From Micromonospora sp. HNM0581 (GTDB taxonomy: Bacteria; Actinomycetota; Actinomycetes; Mycobacteriales; Micromonosporaceae), in the NCBI RefSeq assembly GCF_012726175.1, contig NZ_JAASAD010000004.1:124001-188000 (forward strand): a stretch of 64,000 nucleotides of DNA. Reading direction: 5' to 3'. Below, piece by piece: positions 1-9,063 of the stretch. The notes under the pieces were generated by a model. It was given only the letters and a program-made list of their open reading frames with translations, was not told the DNA's origin and searched no databases. How positions within the stretch are numbered: the first letter of the stretch is position 1; every line of letters begins with the position of its first letter. The translations under genes were made by a program, and so were the position numbers.

Positions 1-1
1 G

Positions 2-289
2 ATGAGCGAGGTCGCCGCCGAGGCGTCACTGCCGCCGGGCACCCTGACCAAGCTGGTCGACCAGCTCGTCGACCGCAACCTCGTCTTCCGCCGGATCGAC
101 CCCGTCGACCGCCGTCGCATCCGCGCCTACCTGACCGCACGGGGGCGTCGTGAGCACGAGCGGGTGGACGCCGCGATCCGCACCGACCTGGCCGGGCTCA
201 GCATGACGGACGACACCGACCTGGCCGGCCTCCTCGACGCCCTGATCACCCGCCTGGACTCCGGTCGCCGCACCCCAACCCCCGCCTGA
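2..289 (+). CDS. MarR-family transcriptional regulator, 5' end outside the window
   Basis: The visible 95 residues are the second half of a winged-helix regulator. A recognition-helix region (residues about 10-25, TLTKLVDQLVDR) is followed by the wing motif DPVDRRR (33-39) and the LTARGRR segment that is typical of MarR proteins. Family members are about 140-150 residues, so the N-terminal helix and roughly 50 residues must lie upstream of base 1, and the ATG at base 2 is probably internal. The ligand and target cannot be inferred. The gene is followed at once by a long intergenic palindrome. Confidence 0.75.
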   Translation: MSEVAAEASLPPGTLTKLVDQLVDRNLVFRRIDPVDRRRIRAYLTARGRREHERVDAAIRTDLAGLSMTDDTDLAGLLDALITRLDSGRRTPTPA

Positions 290-315
290 CCCGTCCCCAC
301 ACCCCGGCCGCCCCG

Positions 316-384
316 CGATCTTGCACTTCCGGTCGCACCATAAGCCGGAAGACGCGCGTACCGACGACCGAAAGTGCAAAATCG
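316..384. repeat. Intergenic palindrome, 20-bp arms
   Basis: Left arm 316-335 (CGATCTTGCACTTCCGGTCG) and right arm 365-384 are reverse complements at 18 of 20 positions, separated by 29 bases. It lies between the MarR gene and the convergent beta-lactamase-like gene. It could end transcription from both sides, but it has no T-tract. Its outer end (CGATCTTGCA) resembles that of the palindrome at 22046-22133, which suggests a dispersed repeat family rather than a unique terminator. Confidence 0.7.
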
Positions 385-408
385 AGGAGGGTGGGGGCCG
401 ATGGTTGG

Positions 409-1209
409 TCAGCCGCCGTTGACGGGGCGGAACTGCGGGACGGAGTGGTGGGCGCGCGGGGCGGGGTTGGTGGTCCGGGCAATGGTGTCGAACATGGTCC
501 GGCCCAGGGCCGCGTGGGCGCGTACGGCCGGGTGGGTGCCGCCGTAGTTGTCCAGGTCGCCGAGGGAGTCGGCGAAGAAGGCGTACGTCAGGGTGGGCGC
601 ACCGGTCGCGTCGAACATGATCCCGACCTCGTGACGGGCGGCTCCCGAGGAGTCGTAGTCCGCACCGTACTTGGTGGCGACCCGGCTGCGCTCGGCCGAG
701 GACATGTCGCGGCGAATCCCGTCGTGGTAACCGTTGATCCAGCGGAGAACGCCGAGCAGGAAGTCACTCGACCGGGTCGACAGCAGCGTCTTGTTGGCCA
801 GCCGCCACAGCAGGTCATGGGTCTCGCGCGGGGTCGTCACCCCGAGGAAGAACCGGTTCGGGTTGGCCACCGGCTCGACGCGGGTGTGCGTGAAGCCCTT
901 GGCCGCGAGGATCTCGTTGATTTCCAGCGCCGGCACCACCCGCCCGCACATCCGCACAGCCGTGTTGTCGGAGACGAGCAGCATCGCAGTGAGGAAATTC
1001 GCCACGGTGATCTCGTCGCCCCAGACCGTATGGAGGAAGTAGATCCCGCTGCCGCCGAGGATGATGTCGGCGCTCAGGTCGAGCCGCTGGTCCAGTCGCA
1101 GCTCACCGCGGTCGATCTTGTCCATGACCGCCACCGCGACGGCCAGCTTCTGCACGATCCGCCGCTCGGCGACGACCTCACCCAACTCGTACAACCCGAC
1201 GCTCCTCAC
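409..1209 (-). CDS. Class A beta-lactamase/serine-hydrolase-like protein lacking the catalytic serine
   Basis: This 266-residue protein has the class A beta-lactamase pattern. It shows an SDN-loop (VSDNTAV), an omega-loop EPVAN resembling EPxLN, and a TTPRE segment. Where the SxxK motif should be it reads IVQKLAV, so the lysine is kept and the serine is isoleucine. The KTG triad reads KYG. There is no signal peptide, and the N-terminus is about 30 residues shorter than usual. The GTG start overlaps the ureD stop by four bases (GTGA), so it is translationally coupled to the urease operon. Hydrolase activity is unlikely; a binding role or decay are the alternatives. Confidence 0.6.
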   Translation of the reverse strand: MRSVGLYELGEVVAERRIVQKLAVAVAVMDKIDRGELRLDQRLDLSADIILGGSGIYFLHTVWGDEITVANFLTAMLLVSDNTAVRMCGRVVPALEINEILAAKGFTHTRVEPVANPNRFFLGVTTPRETHDLLWRLANKTLLSTRSSDFLLGVLRWINGYHDGIRRDMSSAERSRVATKYGADYDSSGAARHEVGIMFDATGAPTLTYAFFADSLGDLDNYGGTHPAVRAHAALGRTMFDTIARTTNPAPRAHHSVPQFRPVNGG

Positions 1210-1961
1210 CCCCCGGCCGAGGCAGCGATGGTATCCATCGCGCTGTCCGGTTCGAGGTACTCCCGCAGGGTGTGCGCGTCCGGCGCGGTGGCGCTCCACA
1301 GGGTCGCCGGGCCGCCGGCCAGCGGCAGCCGGGCCCGCGTACCGCACACCGCAGCCGACTGCGCCGGTCGGGCCGGGTCCACGATCAGCAGCGAACCGGT
1401 GGCGGACGCGCCGGCCAACACCGCCGGTCCGGCCCAGCCGGCGGCGTTCGGCCCGACCGCCAGGGACTGCCGTAGCAGCGGCCGATCGTCCAGGTCGACC
1501 CAGGTGTTGATCTCGATGTTGCCGGGGCGCTCGCCGTGCCGCCCGCAGATCAGCTCGTCCCGCCAGTGCAGGGTGCCCCCGGCCGCGACGGCCACCCGCG
1601 AGTCCGCGACGTGTGCGCAGCCCGCCGCCGCGACCAGTTGCTCGGGCAGCCAGGTCAGGGCCGCCCGCTCGGCGACGGTGGCCCGGACCAGCGTCCGGGA
1701 CACCGCGTCGGGGCGGCCCGGCAGCGCGACGGACGCGGCCACCGTGTGCACACGGACCACCGCGCCGGGGCCGACCTCGACGTCCAGCCGCAGGTAGTCG
1801 CCGGCGAGCGGACCGGCCGCTCCGCCGACGACGTACACCGTGACACCACCGCCGGGGGCCGGTACCTGGCGCAGCAGCAGCGGGCTCTCGCCGCGCAGTT
1901 CGGCCAGCACGGTCTGGCCGCGCCGGTCGACGCGGGCCACCAGCCGGGCGGTGGCCCGCAT
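1206..1961 (-). CDS. ureD: Urease accessory protein UreD
   Basis: UreD is the scaffold of the UreD-UreF-UreG complex that loads nickel into apo-urease in the cytoplasm. The 251-residue product carries family features: an early GPLAGD segment, an HTVAASVALPGRP region, and a central WLPEQLVAAAG followed by INTWVDLDDRPLLRQ. I start it at the ATG whose A is the last base of the ureG stop (TGATG), giving one base of overlap; a longer reading would run into ureG. It is the last canonical urease gene; the beta-lactamase-like gene follows by a four-base overlap. Confidence 0.88.
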   Translation of the reverse strand: MRATARLVARVDRRGQTVLAELRGESPLLLRQVPAPGGGVTVYVVGGAAGPLAGDYLRLDVEVGPGAVVRVHTVAASVALPGRPDAVSRTLVRATVAERAALTWLPEQLVAAAGCAHVADSRVAVAAGGTLHWRDELICGRHGERPGNIEINTWVDLDDRPLLRQSLAVGPNAAGWAGPAVLAGASATGSLLIVDPARPAQSAAVCGTRARLPLAGGPATLWSATAPDAHTLREYLEPDSAMDTIAASAGG

Positions 1962-2698
1962 CAGGCCTGCCCGGCGGGTACCGGCCCGGCCGGCGTGGAC
2001 TGCGCGGCCCGGTGGTGGGCCAGTTCGTGACGGATCCAAGCGGCGACCTGGGTCGCCAGGGGATCCTCACTGATGGACTGGAACACCGTCGGCAGGTCGC
2101 CCCGACGGGCCCGGGCGTCGCGGTCCATCACGGACAGGTCGGCACCGACCATCGGCGCCAGGTCGGTCTTGTTGATGACCAGCAGGTCGGCGGCGGTCAC
2201 CCCCGGGCCGCCCTTGCGGGGCACCTTGTCCCCACCGGCGACGTCCACCACGAAGATCTGCCGGTCCACCAGGCCCCGGCTGAACGTGGCGGTCAGGTTG
2301 TCACCGCCGCTCTCCACCAGCACCAGGTCCAGCGGACCCAACGCGTCGGTCAGCTCGTCGACCGCGTCGAGGTTGGCGCCGATGTCGTCGCGGATGGCGG
2401 TGTGCGGGCAGCAACCCGTCTCCACCGCCCTGATCCGGGTCGGATCGAGCACCCCGGCGCGCTTGAGGAAGTCGGCGTCCTCGGTGGTGTAGATGTCGTT
2501 CGTCACCACGCCGAGACGCAACTCGTCGGCGAACGCCCGGCACAGCGCAGCGACCAGGGCGGTCTTGCCGGAGCCGACCGGGCCGCCGATGCCGACCCGC
2601 AACGCCCGCGCGGCAGTCGGTAGCGGGGCGTACGGGTCGACCCCCGGCTCGGGGTGGGTGTGGGGAACGGACTCGTCGTGGTCGAATTCAGGACGCAA
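1961..2698 (-). CDS. ureG: Urease accessory GTPase UreG
   Basis: UreG is the SIMIBI-class GTPase that couples GTP hydrolysis to nickel delivery. The P-loop GPVGSGKT is at residues 39-46, the invariant nickel-binding Cys-Pro-His at 97-99, and the guanine-specificity NKTD is in the C-terminal half. The best start is TTG at 2698: a GGGAGG ribosome site lies about eight bases upstream, and no ATG or GTG is available in frame close by. This start overlaps the end of ureF by 11 bases. The N-terminus has a few His and Asp residues before the G domain, a modest version of the His-rich leader of some UreG proteins. Confidence 0.92.
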   Translation of the reverse strand: MRPEFDHDESVPHTHPEPGVDPYAPLPTAARALRVGIGGPVGSGKTALVAALCRAFADELRLGVVTNDIYTTEDADFLKRAGVLDPTRIRAVETGCCPHTAIRDDIGANLDAVDELTDALGPLDLVLVESGGDNLTATFSRGLVDRQIFVVDVAGGDKVPRKGGPGVTAADLLVINKTDLAPMVGADLSVMDRDARARRGDLPTVFQSISEDPLATQVAAWIRHELAHHRAAQSTPAGPVPAGQA

Positions 2699-3371
2699 AG
2701 AGACGCACCTCCCAGGTGGCGTGAGCTTCGGCATGGATGTCGGCGAGCGGAGCGGCAGCGGCGGGCAGCCGCTCCGGTGGTTCCTCGGCGGCGCGGGCCG
2801 CCCGCGCCGCGGTGGCGTCACAGGTGGCGGCGAGCCGCACCAGCAGACCCTGCACCTGGTACGGGTCCAGGCCGAGCAGGCGTACGGCGGCACTGGCCGC
2901 GCCGGTCACCGTCGCGTGGGCGGCGACCGTGGCCACCTGCCCGGGGTCGAGACCGGCGGCGGCACCGACCAGCCCCAGTACCAGGGGCTGGTGTGGCCCG
3001 TCCGCTGCGGTGGGCAGGTCGTCGAAGGTGACCGCCGGCCAGATCCGGCGACCGGCCCGCAGCAACGCGCGGCCCTGCCGCCGGGAGACCGACCGCTGCG
3101 CCGGTGACACGGTCCGGGCGTCCAGTTCGGCGTCGAGTCGGGCCAGCGCGGCGGAGCGGCCGGCCGACCACGCCACGCCACGGGCCGCCGCGGCGAAGGC
3201 CGCCGCGACCAGACCGGCCGTGGCCAACCGTCCGCTCAGGTATTCCGCCAGCGTGGTCAGGTCGGTCACCCGGCCGGCGGCGACGGCCGCCTCCAACCCG
3301 GCCGAGTGTGCGTGCGCACCAGCCGGGAACCGCCCGTCAGCGAGGAGCAGCAGCATCGTCGGGGTGGCCAT
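2688..3371 (-). CDS. ureF: Urease accessory protein UreF
   Basis: This 227-residue, all-helical, alanine-rich protein is UreF, which bridges UreD and UreG during active-site assembly. The diagnostic N-terminus has [21 protein letters not shown] (split here: [12 protein letters not shown] then AHAHSAGLE), and the C-terminal half has the [10 protein letters not shown] segment. The start ATG overlaps the ureC stop by one base (TGATG) and its end overlaps ureG, so translation is coupled along the operon. Length is normal for actinobacterial UreF. Confidence 0.88.
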   Translation of the reverse strand: MATPTMLLLLADGRFPAGAHAHSAGLEAAVAAGRVTDLTTLAEYLSGRLATAGLVAAAFAAAARGVAWSAGRSAALARLDAELDARTVSPAQRSVSRRQGRALLRAGRRIWPAVTFDDLPTAADGPHQPLVLGLVGAAAGLDPGQVATVAAHATVTGAASAAVRLLGLDPYQVQGLLVRLAATCDATAARAARAAEEPPERLPAAAAPLADIHAEAHATWEVRLFAS

Positions 3372-5074
3372 CAGAACAGGAAGTACCGCTGGGCCATCGG
3401 CAGTTCGGTCACCGGATCCGGTTCCACCGCCACACCGTCGATCCGGACCGTGAAGGTGTCCGGGTCGACCTCGATGCGCGGCAGGGCGTCGTTGCCCGGC
3501 AGGTCGGTCTTGCCCCGGGTGCGTACGTCGGCCACCGGCACCACCCGACGCCGCACGTCAAGCCGCAGCCCGGCCTCCAACGCCGCGGGTGCCACGAATG
3601 CCAGGCTGGTGGCGGCAGCCGCGCCACCGTACGCGCCGAACATCGGCCGGGGCAGCATCGGCTGCGGGGTGGGGATCGAGGCGTTCGCGTCACCCATCTG
3701 CGCGTACGCGATCATGCCGCCCTTGATGACCAGGTGTGGTCGTACGCCGAAGAAAGCTGGCTCCCACAGCACCAGGTCGGCGAGCTTGCCCGGCTCCACC
3801 GACCCGATCTCGTGGTCGAGTCCGTTGGCCATGGCCGCGCAGATGGTGTACTTCGCGACGTACCGGCGGGCCCGGTGGTTGTCGGCGGCCCCGTCCCCGG
3901 GCAGGGCACCCACCCGGGCCTTCATCACGTGTGCGCTCTGCCAGGTACGCAACACGATCTCGCCGATGCGGCCCATCGCCTGCGAGTCGGAGCCGATGAT
4001 GGAGATCGCCCCGAGGTCGTGCAGCAGGTCCTCGGCGGCCATCGTGGACGGTCGGATGCGGCTCTCCGCGAACGCCAGGTCTTCTGGCACCGCCGGGTTG
4101 AGATGGTGGCAGACCATCAGCATGTCGAGATGCTCGGTGAGGGTGTTGCGGGTGTACGGGCGGGTCGGGTTCGTCGACGAGGGCAGTACGTTCGGCTCAC
4201 CGGCGACGGTGATGATGTCCGGCGCGTGCCCGCCGCCCGCCCCCTCGGTGTGGTACGAGTGGATTGCCCGTCCGCCGATCGCGCGGAGGGTGTCGGCGAC
4301 GAAGCCGGCCTCGTTGAGGGTGTCGGTGTGAATGGAGACCTGCACGCCGGAGGCGTCGGCGACCCGCAGGCAGGCGTCGATCGCCGCCGGGGTGGTGCCC
4401 CAGTCCTCGTGCAGCTTGAACCCGCCGGCTCCGGCCCGCAACTGCTCCCACAGCGCCTCTTCCGAGACGGTGTTGCCCTTGCCGAGCAGCAGCACGTTGA
4501 CCGGGGACGTGTCGAGGGCCTCGTGCATCCGGGCCAGGTGCCAGGCGTTCGGGGTGACGGTGGTGGCCCGGGTGCCCTCGGCCGGGCCGGTGCCGCCGCC
4601 GACCAGGGTGGTGACGCCGCTGGCGAGCGCCTCGGTGACCAGTTGCGGGCAGATGAAGTGCACGTGGGTGTCGACCGCCCCGGCGGTGAGGATCCGGCCG
4701 TTGCCGGCGATCACCTCGGTGGCTGGGCCGATGACCAGGTCCGGATGGACACCGTCCATGGTGTCCGGGTTGCCGGCGCGGCCCAGCGCGACGATCCGTC
4801 CGTCACGCAGCCCGACGTCGGCCTTGACCACTCCCCAGTGGTCGAGGACGACCGCGCCGGTGATCACGGTGTCCAGGGCGCCCTCGGCGCGGGTGGCCCG
4901 GGACTGGCCCATCGACTCACGGATCACTTTGCCGCCGCCGAAGACCGCCTCATCGCCACCGGCACAATGGTCGTACTCGATCTCGATCAGCAGGTTGGTG
5001 TCGGCGAGTCGGATCCGGTCGCCGGTGCTCGGTCCGTACAGGGCGACATAGCGGTCCCGGTCCACGGCACTCAC
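3371..5074 (-). CDS. ureC: Urease alpha subunit (catalytic)
   Basis: UreC hydrolyses urea to ammonia and carbamate at a dinickel centre. All active-site residues are present: metal ligands His137 and His139, carbamylated Lys220 ([10 protein letters not shown]), His222, His249, His275, Asp363, and the mobile-flap Cys322-His323. The 567-residue length is standard. I chose the GTG at 5074 because it overlaps the ureB stop by four bases (GTGA) and gives the usual N-terminus with [14 protein letters not shown]. This looks like a fully functional enzyme. Confidence 0.96.
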   Translation of the reverse strand: MSAVDRDRYVALYGPSTGDRIRLADTNLLIEIEYDHCAGGDEAVFGGGKVIRESMGQSRATRAEGALDTVITGAVVLDHWGVVKADVGLRDGRIVALGRAGNPDTMDGVHPDLVIGPATEVIAGNGRILTAGAVDTHVHFICPQLVTEALASGVTTLVGGGTGPAEGTRATTVTPNAWHLARMHEALDTSPVNVLLLGKGNTVSEEALWEQLRAGAGGFKLHEDWGTTPAAIDACLRVADASGVQVSIHTDTLNEAGFVADTLRAIGGRAIHSYHTEGAGGGHAPDIITVAGEPNVLPSSTNPTRPYTRNTLTEHLDMLMVCHHLNPAVPEDLAFAESRIRPSTMAAEDLLHDLGAISIIGSDSQAMGRIGEIVLRTWQSAHVMKARVGALPGDGAADNHRARRYVAKYTICAAMANGLDHEIGSVEPGKLADLVLWEPAFFGVRPHLVIKGGMIAYAQMGDANASIPTPQPMLPRPMFGAYGGAAAATSLAFVAPAALEAGLRLDVRRRVVPVADVRTRGKTDLPGNDALPRIEVDPDTFTVRIDGVAVEPDPVTELPMAQRYFLF

Positions 5075-5394
5075 GCCTTTCCTCCTTCGTCCAGCGCTCC
5101 GGCGCATTCGCCGCGCAGGCCCGGCACGATCCGCGCGCCACCCAGCGGCACCAGCTCCACCCGGCGGCTGACTCCTGGCTCGAACCGCACCGAGGTGCCG
5201 GCCGGTACGGCGAGCCGCTGCCCCCAGGCCGCGTCCCGGTCGAAGTCCAGCGCCGGGTTGGCCTCGGCGAAGTGGTAGTGCGAACCGACCTGCACGGGCC
5301 GGTCACCGGTGTTGACCACCAGCAGCTTGGTCACCGGACGCCCGGCGTTGATCTGCACCGGGCCGTCGGCCGGCAGGATCTCCCCGGGGATCAC
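5071..5394 (-). CDS. ureB: Urease beta subunit
   Basis: The 107-residue beta subunit begins VIPGEI and contains the family core [25 protein letters not shown] and GTSVRFEPG. It packs with UreA and UreC in the (UreABC)3 trimer. The GTG start overlaps the ureA stop by four bases, and its own stop overlaps the ureC start by four. A much longer open frame continues upstream in the same phase, but only this segment resembles urease. Confidence 0.94.
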   Translation of the reverse strand: MIPGEILPADGPVQINAGRPVTKLLVVNTGDRPVQVGSHYHFAEANPALDFDRDAAWGQRLAVPAGTSVRFEPGVSRRVELVPLGGARIVPGLRGECAGALDEGGKA

Positions 5395-5693
5395 GGGATC
5401 GGGTGGTGCACCGTCACCAACTTGGTGCCGTCCGGGAACGTCGCCTCCACCTGCACCTCCCTCAGCAACTCGGGGATGCCGTCCTGCACGTCGTCGCGGT
5501 TGAGCACGGTGCGGCCGGCCGCCATCAGGTCGACCACGGACCGCCCGTCTCGTGCCCCTTCGAGCAGGAAGGCGGTGATCACCGCGACGGCTTCCGGATA
5601 GTTCAGGCGCAGGCCACGCTCGCGGCGACGCCGGGCGACGTCGGCCGCCACGTGGACGAGCAGGCGGTCCTGCTCGTGAGGGCTGAGATACAC
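5391..5693 (-). CDS. ureA: Urease gamma subunit
   Basis: This 100-residue small subunit opens with [10 protein letters not shown] and contains the conserved [18 protein letters not shown] and [21 protein letters not shown] segments. The GTG start at 5693 sits five bases after a GGGAG ribosome site and gives exactly the family length. It is the first gene of the operon, so the promoter should be in 5694-5960, where I find no clear hexamers or operator. No ureE is present in the cluster. Confidence 0.93.
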   Translation of the reverse strand: MYLSPHEQDRLLVHVAADVARRRRERGLRLNYPEAVAVITAFLLEGARDGRSVVDLMAAGRTVLNRDDVQDGIPELLREVQVEATFPDGTKLVTVHHPIP

Positions 5694-5963
5694 GGGTGCT
5701 CCCGGTGGATGTCCGCGCTCCCGACGCCGCCGGCCCGGCGCCTCGACGCGCCACCGAAACGGTTCGGGGTTCGCCCACCGGCCGGACCCACCGCGCGTCG
5801 GGCCCGGGAGTTCCACCCTCCCGGCCCACGTGGTGGACCACCGGCGGTGTCATCGGATGCGGACCGCACCGCCCACCGCTGAGCAGACCGTAAACGACCA
5901 CCCGCTCACCGGGCAACACCCTCAACCGGTGTACGCACCAACCCCGCCTGCGTTGATCATGAG

Positions 5964-6293
5964 GTGTCCACGATCGCGGAGATCGCCGCCGGGCTGCGGG
6001 TCGATCGGTCGGTGCTGATGGGCGGCACGCTGCTCGTGCAGGGCGCGTTGGCGGCAGCCGGAGAGGGGGACGAGCGCGCCGCCGCCCACCTGATCGACGC
6101 CGCCCGTGCCCACCTGCACGCCCACGATCCCACCAGCGCCGCCCGGACCCTGCTGCAAGCCCAGAGCACCGCACCTGCGGAGGTACGGCACCGGCCCGCA
6201 GCCCGCGACCTGCTCGCCCAGGTGCTCGGGTGCCCGGACACCCCGACGACGATCGTCCAGCTCGCCGCCGCCCTCGGGGTGCCGGCAACATGA
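5964..6293 (+). pseudogene. Remnant of an XRE-type regulator (C-terminal part)
   Basis: The open frame translates to 109 residues resembling the C-terminal tetratricopeptide-like part of actinobacterial XRE regulators, with helical Ala-rich repeats, [30 protein letters not shown] and a short LAAALGV tail. The helix-turn-helix half is missing upstream, and no ribosome site precedes the GTG. I read it as a 5'-truncated relic facing away from the urease operon. A genuine small protein is possible but less likely. Confidence 0.45.
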
Positions 6294-6358
6294 CCGCGCC
6301 GCTGCTGTCCCTGGCGCGCCCTCACCGCCCGCCGATCAGGACTTGAGGCGACCGGCGC

Positions 6359-7984
6359 TCAGGTGGGGATGTCGCGGCGGCGGAAGGCGGTGAGGCCGGC
6401 CGTGAGCAGTGCGGTGGCTGCGGCGGTGAGGACCACCAGGGGCAGGACGGTGACGTCGACGGCGGGCACGGACGGCACATGGGTGTAAGGCGAGATGTTC
6501 AGCACCGGCTGCGGCAGGTCCAACGCGGCACCCAACTGGCCGAGCAGCAGGAAAACGATGAGCACCGCCCAGCTCGCTACCACCGAGAAGCGGGGCAGCA
6601 CCCCGAACAGAGCGGTCACCACCCCGGCGACGACGAACAGTGCCGGTAGCCGCAGCAACGCCGCACCGGTCAGGTCCACCGCCCAGCCGACCGGGTCTCC
6701 GACGGCCAGCCCGTACCCGAGGCCGGTGGTGGCTCCGGCCAGCAGCATCAACGCCAGCGCGCCGAGCACCGCTGCAGCCACCTGGGTGCCCAGCCACCGG
6801 TGGCGGCTCACCGCCGTGGCGAGCAGCGGTTCGAGGATGCTGTCGGACTCGTCGCCGCGTACCCGCAGCAGGGCCTGCACCACGTACGCCCCGATGGTCA
6901 GGGCGAACAGACCGAGCATCGCCGACAGGAAAGCGTCGACGAGTTCGGCGCTGCCACCGAGCTGGGCGATCGCCTCGGCGGCGGCCGGGTTGTCGGCGAT
7001 CATGTCGTCGACCTCGTTGCCGGCGAGCCCCATGGCGAAGCCGAGCACCGCCACCGCGACCGCCCAGCCGACGAGCACGCCCCGGTGCAGCCGCCAGGTG
7101 AGTCCCGCCGGGGTGAGCAGCCAGACGGCGGCGCGTGCCGGCCCCCGTCGCGCGGCGAGCAGACCGGCACCGACGTCCCGACGTTCGGCGAACGTGTACG
7201 CCACCGCTACCCCGACGACAAGCAGTGCCGCCGGCAAGGCGAGGACCCACAGGCGTTCGCTGCCGAAGGCACGGATCTGGGTGCCCCAGCCCAGCGGTGA
7301 CAGCCACGTCGGCCAGGCGCTGTCCAGTCCCACCCCGTCGGCGGCCCGCTGACCGAGGACGTCACCGGTGGCACGCAGCAGGAAGGCCACTCCGACCGTG
7401 GCGGCGGCGAGCGCGTTGGCGCCCCGGGACGTCACCGACAGTTGGGCGGTGACGGCGGCCACGCCGGTGAAGCCGAGACCGACACCGATGATCGCCGCGG
7501 CGGCGGCCACCGAACCGGCGGTCGGTAACCCGGCACCGACGAAGGCGACCGCGAGCAGCCCCCCGGCCAGCACGTTGGCGCCGGCCACCACGAGCAGGGC
7601 GGCGGTGAGCAGCGCGTACCGGCCGACGGCGGCGGCACCGAGTAGTTCGGCTCGGCCGGTCTCCTCGTTCTGTCGGGTGTTGCGGACGACGGTGAAGGTG
7701 CTCAGCAGCGCGGCGAGCACGGCCAGGGTGAGGTAGCTTTCGGTGATCACCACCGCACCGAGTTCGGTGCTGGCGATGGGGCCGTTGAAGGCGCGGGCGA
7801 CGACACTGGTGTTCGCCACCTCGGCGTACCCGACACGGTTCTGCTCGTCGGGGTAGATGCTTGCCACGCTCGCAGCCATGGCGTACCCGATGAGCGGGGT
7901 GCCGAGCGTCCAGCTGGCCAGCCTGATCCGGTCACGGCGCAGGGCGAGCCGGGCCAGCCGGCCGGTGCCGGTGAACGCACTCAT
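6359..7984 (-). CDS. ABC-2 type exporter permease
   Basis: This 541-residue polytopic membrane protein has about twelve hydrophobic segments in two halves, the layout of the large actinobacterial exporter permeases annotated as polyketide-antibiotic or tetronasin exporters. Half one begins RLARLALRRDRIRLASW. Half two contains LLRVRGDESDSILEPLLATAVSR, a cytoplasmic loop typical of this family. The ATG overlaps the stop of the ATPase gene by four bases (ATGA). The substrate is unknown; self-protection against a hydrophobic compound is the usual inference for the family. Confidence 0.85.
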   Translation of the reverse strand: MSAFTGTGRLARLALRRDRIRLASWTLGTPLIGYAMAASVASIYPDEQNRVGYAEVANTSVVARAFNGPIASTELGAVVITESYLTLAVLAALLSTFTVVRNTRQNEETGRAELLGAAAVGRYALLTAALLVVAGANVLAGGLLAVAFVGAGLPTAGSVAAAAAIIGVGLGFTGVAAVTAQLSVTSRGANALAAATVGVAFLLRATGDVLGQRAADGVGLDSAWPTWLSPLGWGTQIRAFGSERLWVLALPAALLVVGVAVAYTFAERRDVGAGLLAARRGPARAAVWLLTPAGLTWRLHRGVLVGWAVAVAVLGFAMGLAGNEVDDMIADNPAAAEAIAQLGGSAELVDAFLSAMLGLFALTIGAYVVQALLRVRGDESDSILEPLLATAVSRHRWLGTQVAAAVLGALALMLLAGATTGLGYGLAVGDPVGWAVDLTGAALLRLPALFVVAGVVTALFGVLPRFSVVASWAVLIVFLLLGQLGAALDLPQPVLNISPYTHVPSVPAVDVTVLPLVVLTAAATALLTAGLTAFRRRDIPT

Positions 7985-8898
7985 CGGGTGCCTCCGGCCT
8001 GCGTCTGCTGGTCGTCGGAGGTTTCGCCGTAGTGCCGCAGGAACAGTTCCTCGAGGGTGGGTGGGGTGCTGGTCAGCGCGCGGACCTGGAAGCGGACCAG
8101 GTGGGCCAGGAGGGTGTCGAGGTGTTCCGGTTCGACCTCCATCCGGACCCGACCGTCGACGGGGCGGACCTCGTGCACACCGGGCAGCTCGGCCAGGCCG
8201 GTGACGGGCCGGGCGGTCTCGACGGTGACCGTAGTACGCGCCAGGTGTCGCAGCTCCGCCAGGGTGCCGGACTCGACGATCCGCCCCTCCCGGATGATGC
8301 TGACCCGGTCGCAGAGTGCTTCGACCTCGGCCAGGACGTGGCTGGAGAGCAGCACACTGGCGCCGGCCCCGGTGAGGTGCCGGACCTCCTCCTGGAACAC
8401 GGCCTCCATCAGCGGGTCCAGCCCGGAGGTGGGCTCGTCGAGCACGTACAGCTCGACGTTGGAGGCGAAGGCGGCGACGATGGCGACCTTCTGCCGGTTG
8501 CCTTTGGAGTAGGTGCGGCACTTCTTCGTCGGGTCCAGGTCGAACCGCTGCAACAACTCGTCGCGGCGGCGCGGGTCCAGTCCGCCGCGCAGCGCGCCGA
8601 ACAGGTCGATCGCCTCTCCGCCGGAGAGGTTGGGCCAGAGGTTGACGTCGCCCGGCACGTACGCCAGACGCCGGTGCAACGCGACGGCGTCGCGCCACGG
8701 GTCGCCGTCGAGGAGGCGGACCTGACCGGAGTCACGGCGCAGCAGCCCGAGCAGGATCCGGATGGTGGTGGACTTGCCCGAGCCGTTGGGCCCGAGGAAC
8801 CCGTGCACTTCCCCCGGTTCCACAGTCAGCTCGACCCCGTCGAGGGCGCGTACGCCGCCGAAGGTCTTGACCAGGTTCTCGATGGCGATCACGGACAT
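7981..8898 (-). CDS. ABC exporter ATP-binding protein
   Basis: The 305-residue ATPase has Walker A GPNGSGKST near residues 36-44, a signature-like YSKGNRQK, Walker B LYVLDEPTSGLD, and an H-loop SSHVLAE. The last 90 residues are the DrrA-type C-terminal extension. The signature reads SKGNRQ rather than LSGGQ, a common variant in the DrrA/CcmA-like group. The ATG at 8898 follows a GGAGG ribosome site (GGGAGGCGCCC). It forms a coupled two-gene operon with the permease. Confidence 0.9.
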   Translation of the reverse strand: MSVIAIENLVKTFGGVRALDGVELTVEPGEVHGFLGPNGSGKSTTIRILLGLLRRDSGQVRLLDGDPWRDAVALHRRLAYVPGDVNLWPNLSGGEAIDLFGALRGGLDPRRRDELLQRFDLDPTKKCRTYSKGNRQKVAIVAAFASNVELYVLDEPTSGLDPLMEAVFQEEVRHLTGAGASVLLSSHVLAEVEALCDRVSIIREGRIVESGTLAELRHLARTTVTVETARPVTGLAELPGVHEVRPVDGRVRMEVEPEHLDTLLAHLVRFQVRALTSTPPTLEELFLRHYGETSDDQQTQAGGTR

Positions 8899-9063
8899 GG
8901 GCGCCTCCCGCCTCACCGGTGTCTGCCGCACCACTCTTCCACGGCCTCGCACTCGTGGATCGCGGTGGCACCGACGACCGGCGGGCGGCGGCCGGGACAG
9001 CCCCGGCCCGGGCGGCGCCGTGCCGGTACGGGCTGGGCACGGCCGCGGGCCGCCGCCGGTACG

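Noticed and set aside
3104..5278. Plus-strand long open frame across ureC
   Set aside because: ureC has every active-site residue; the plus frame is a shadow.
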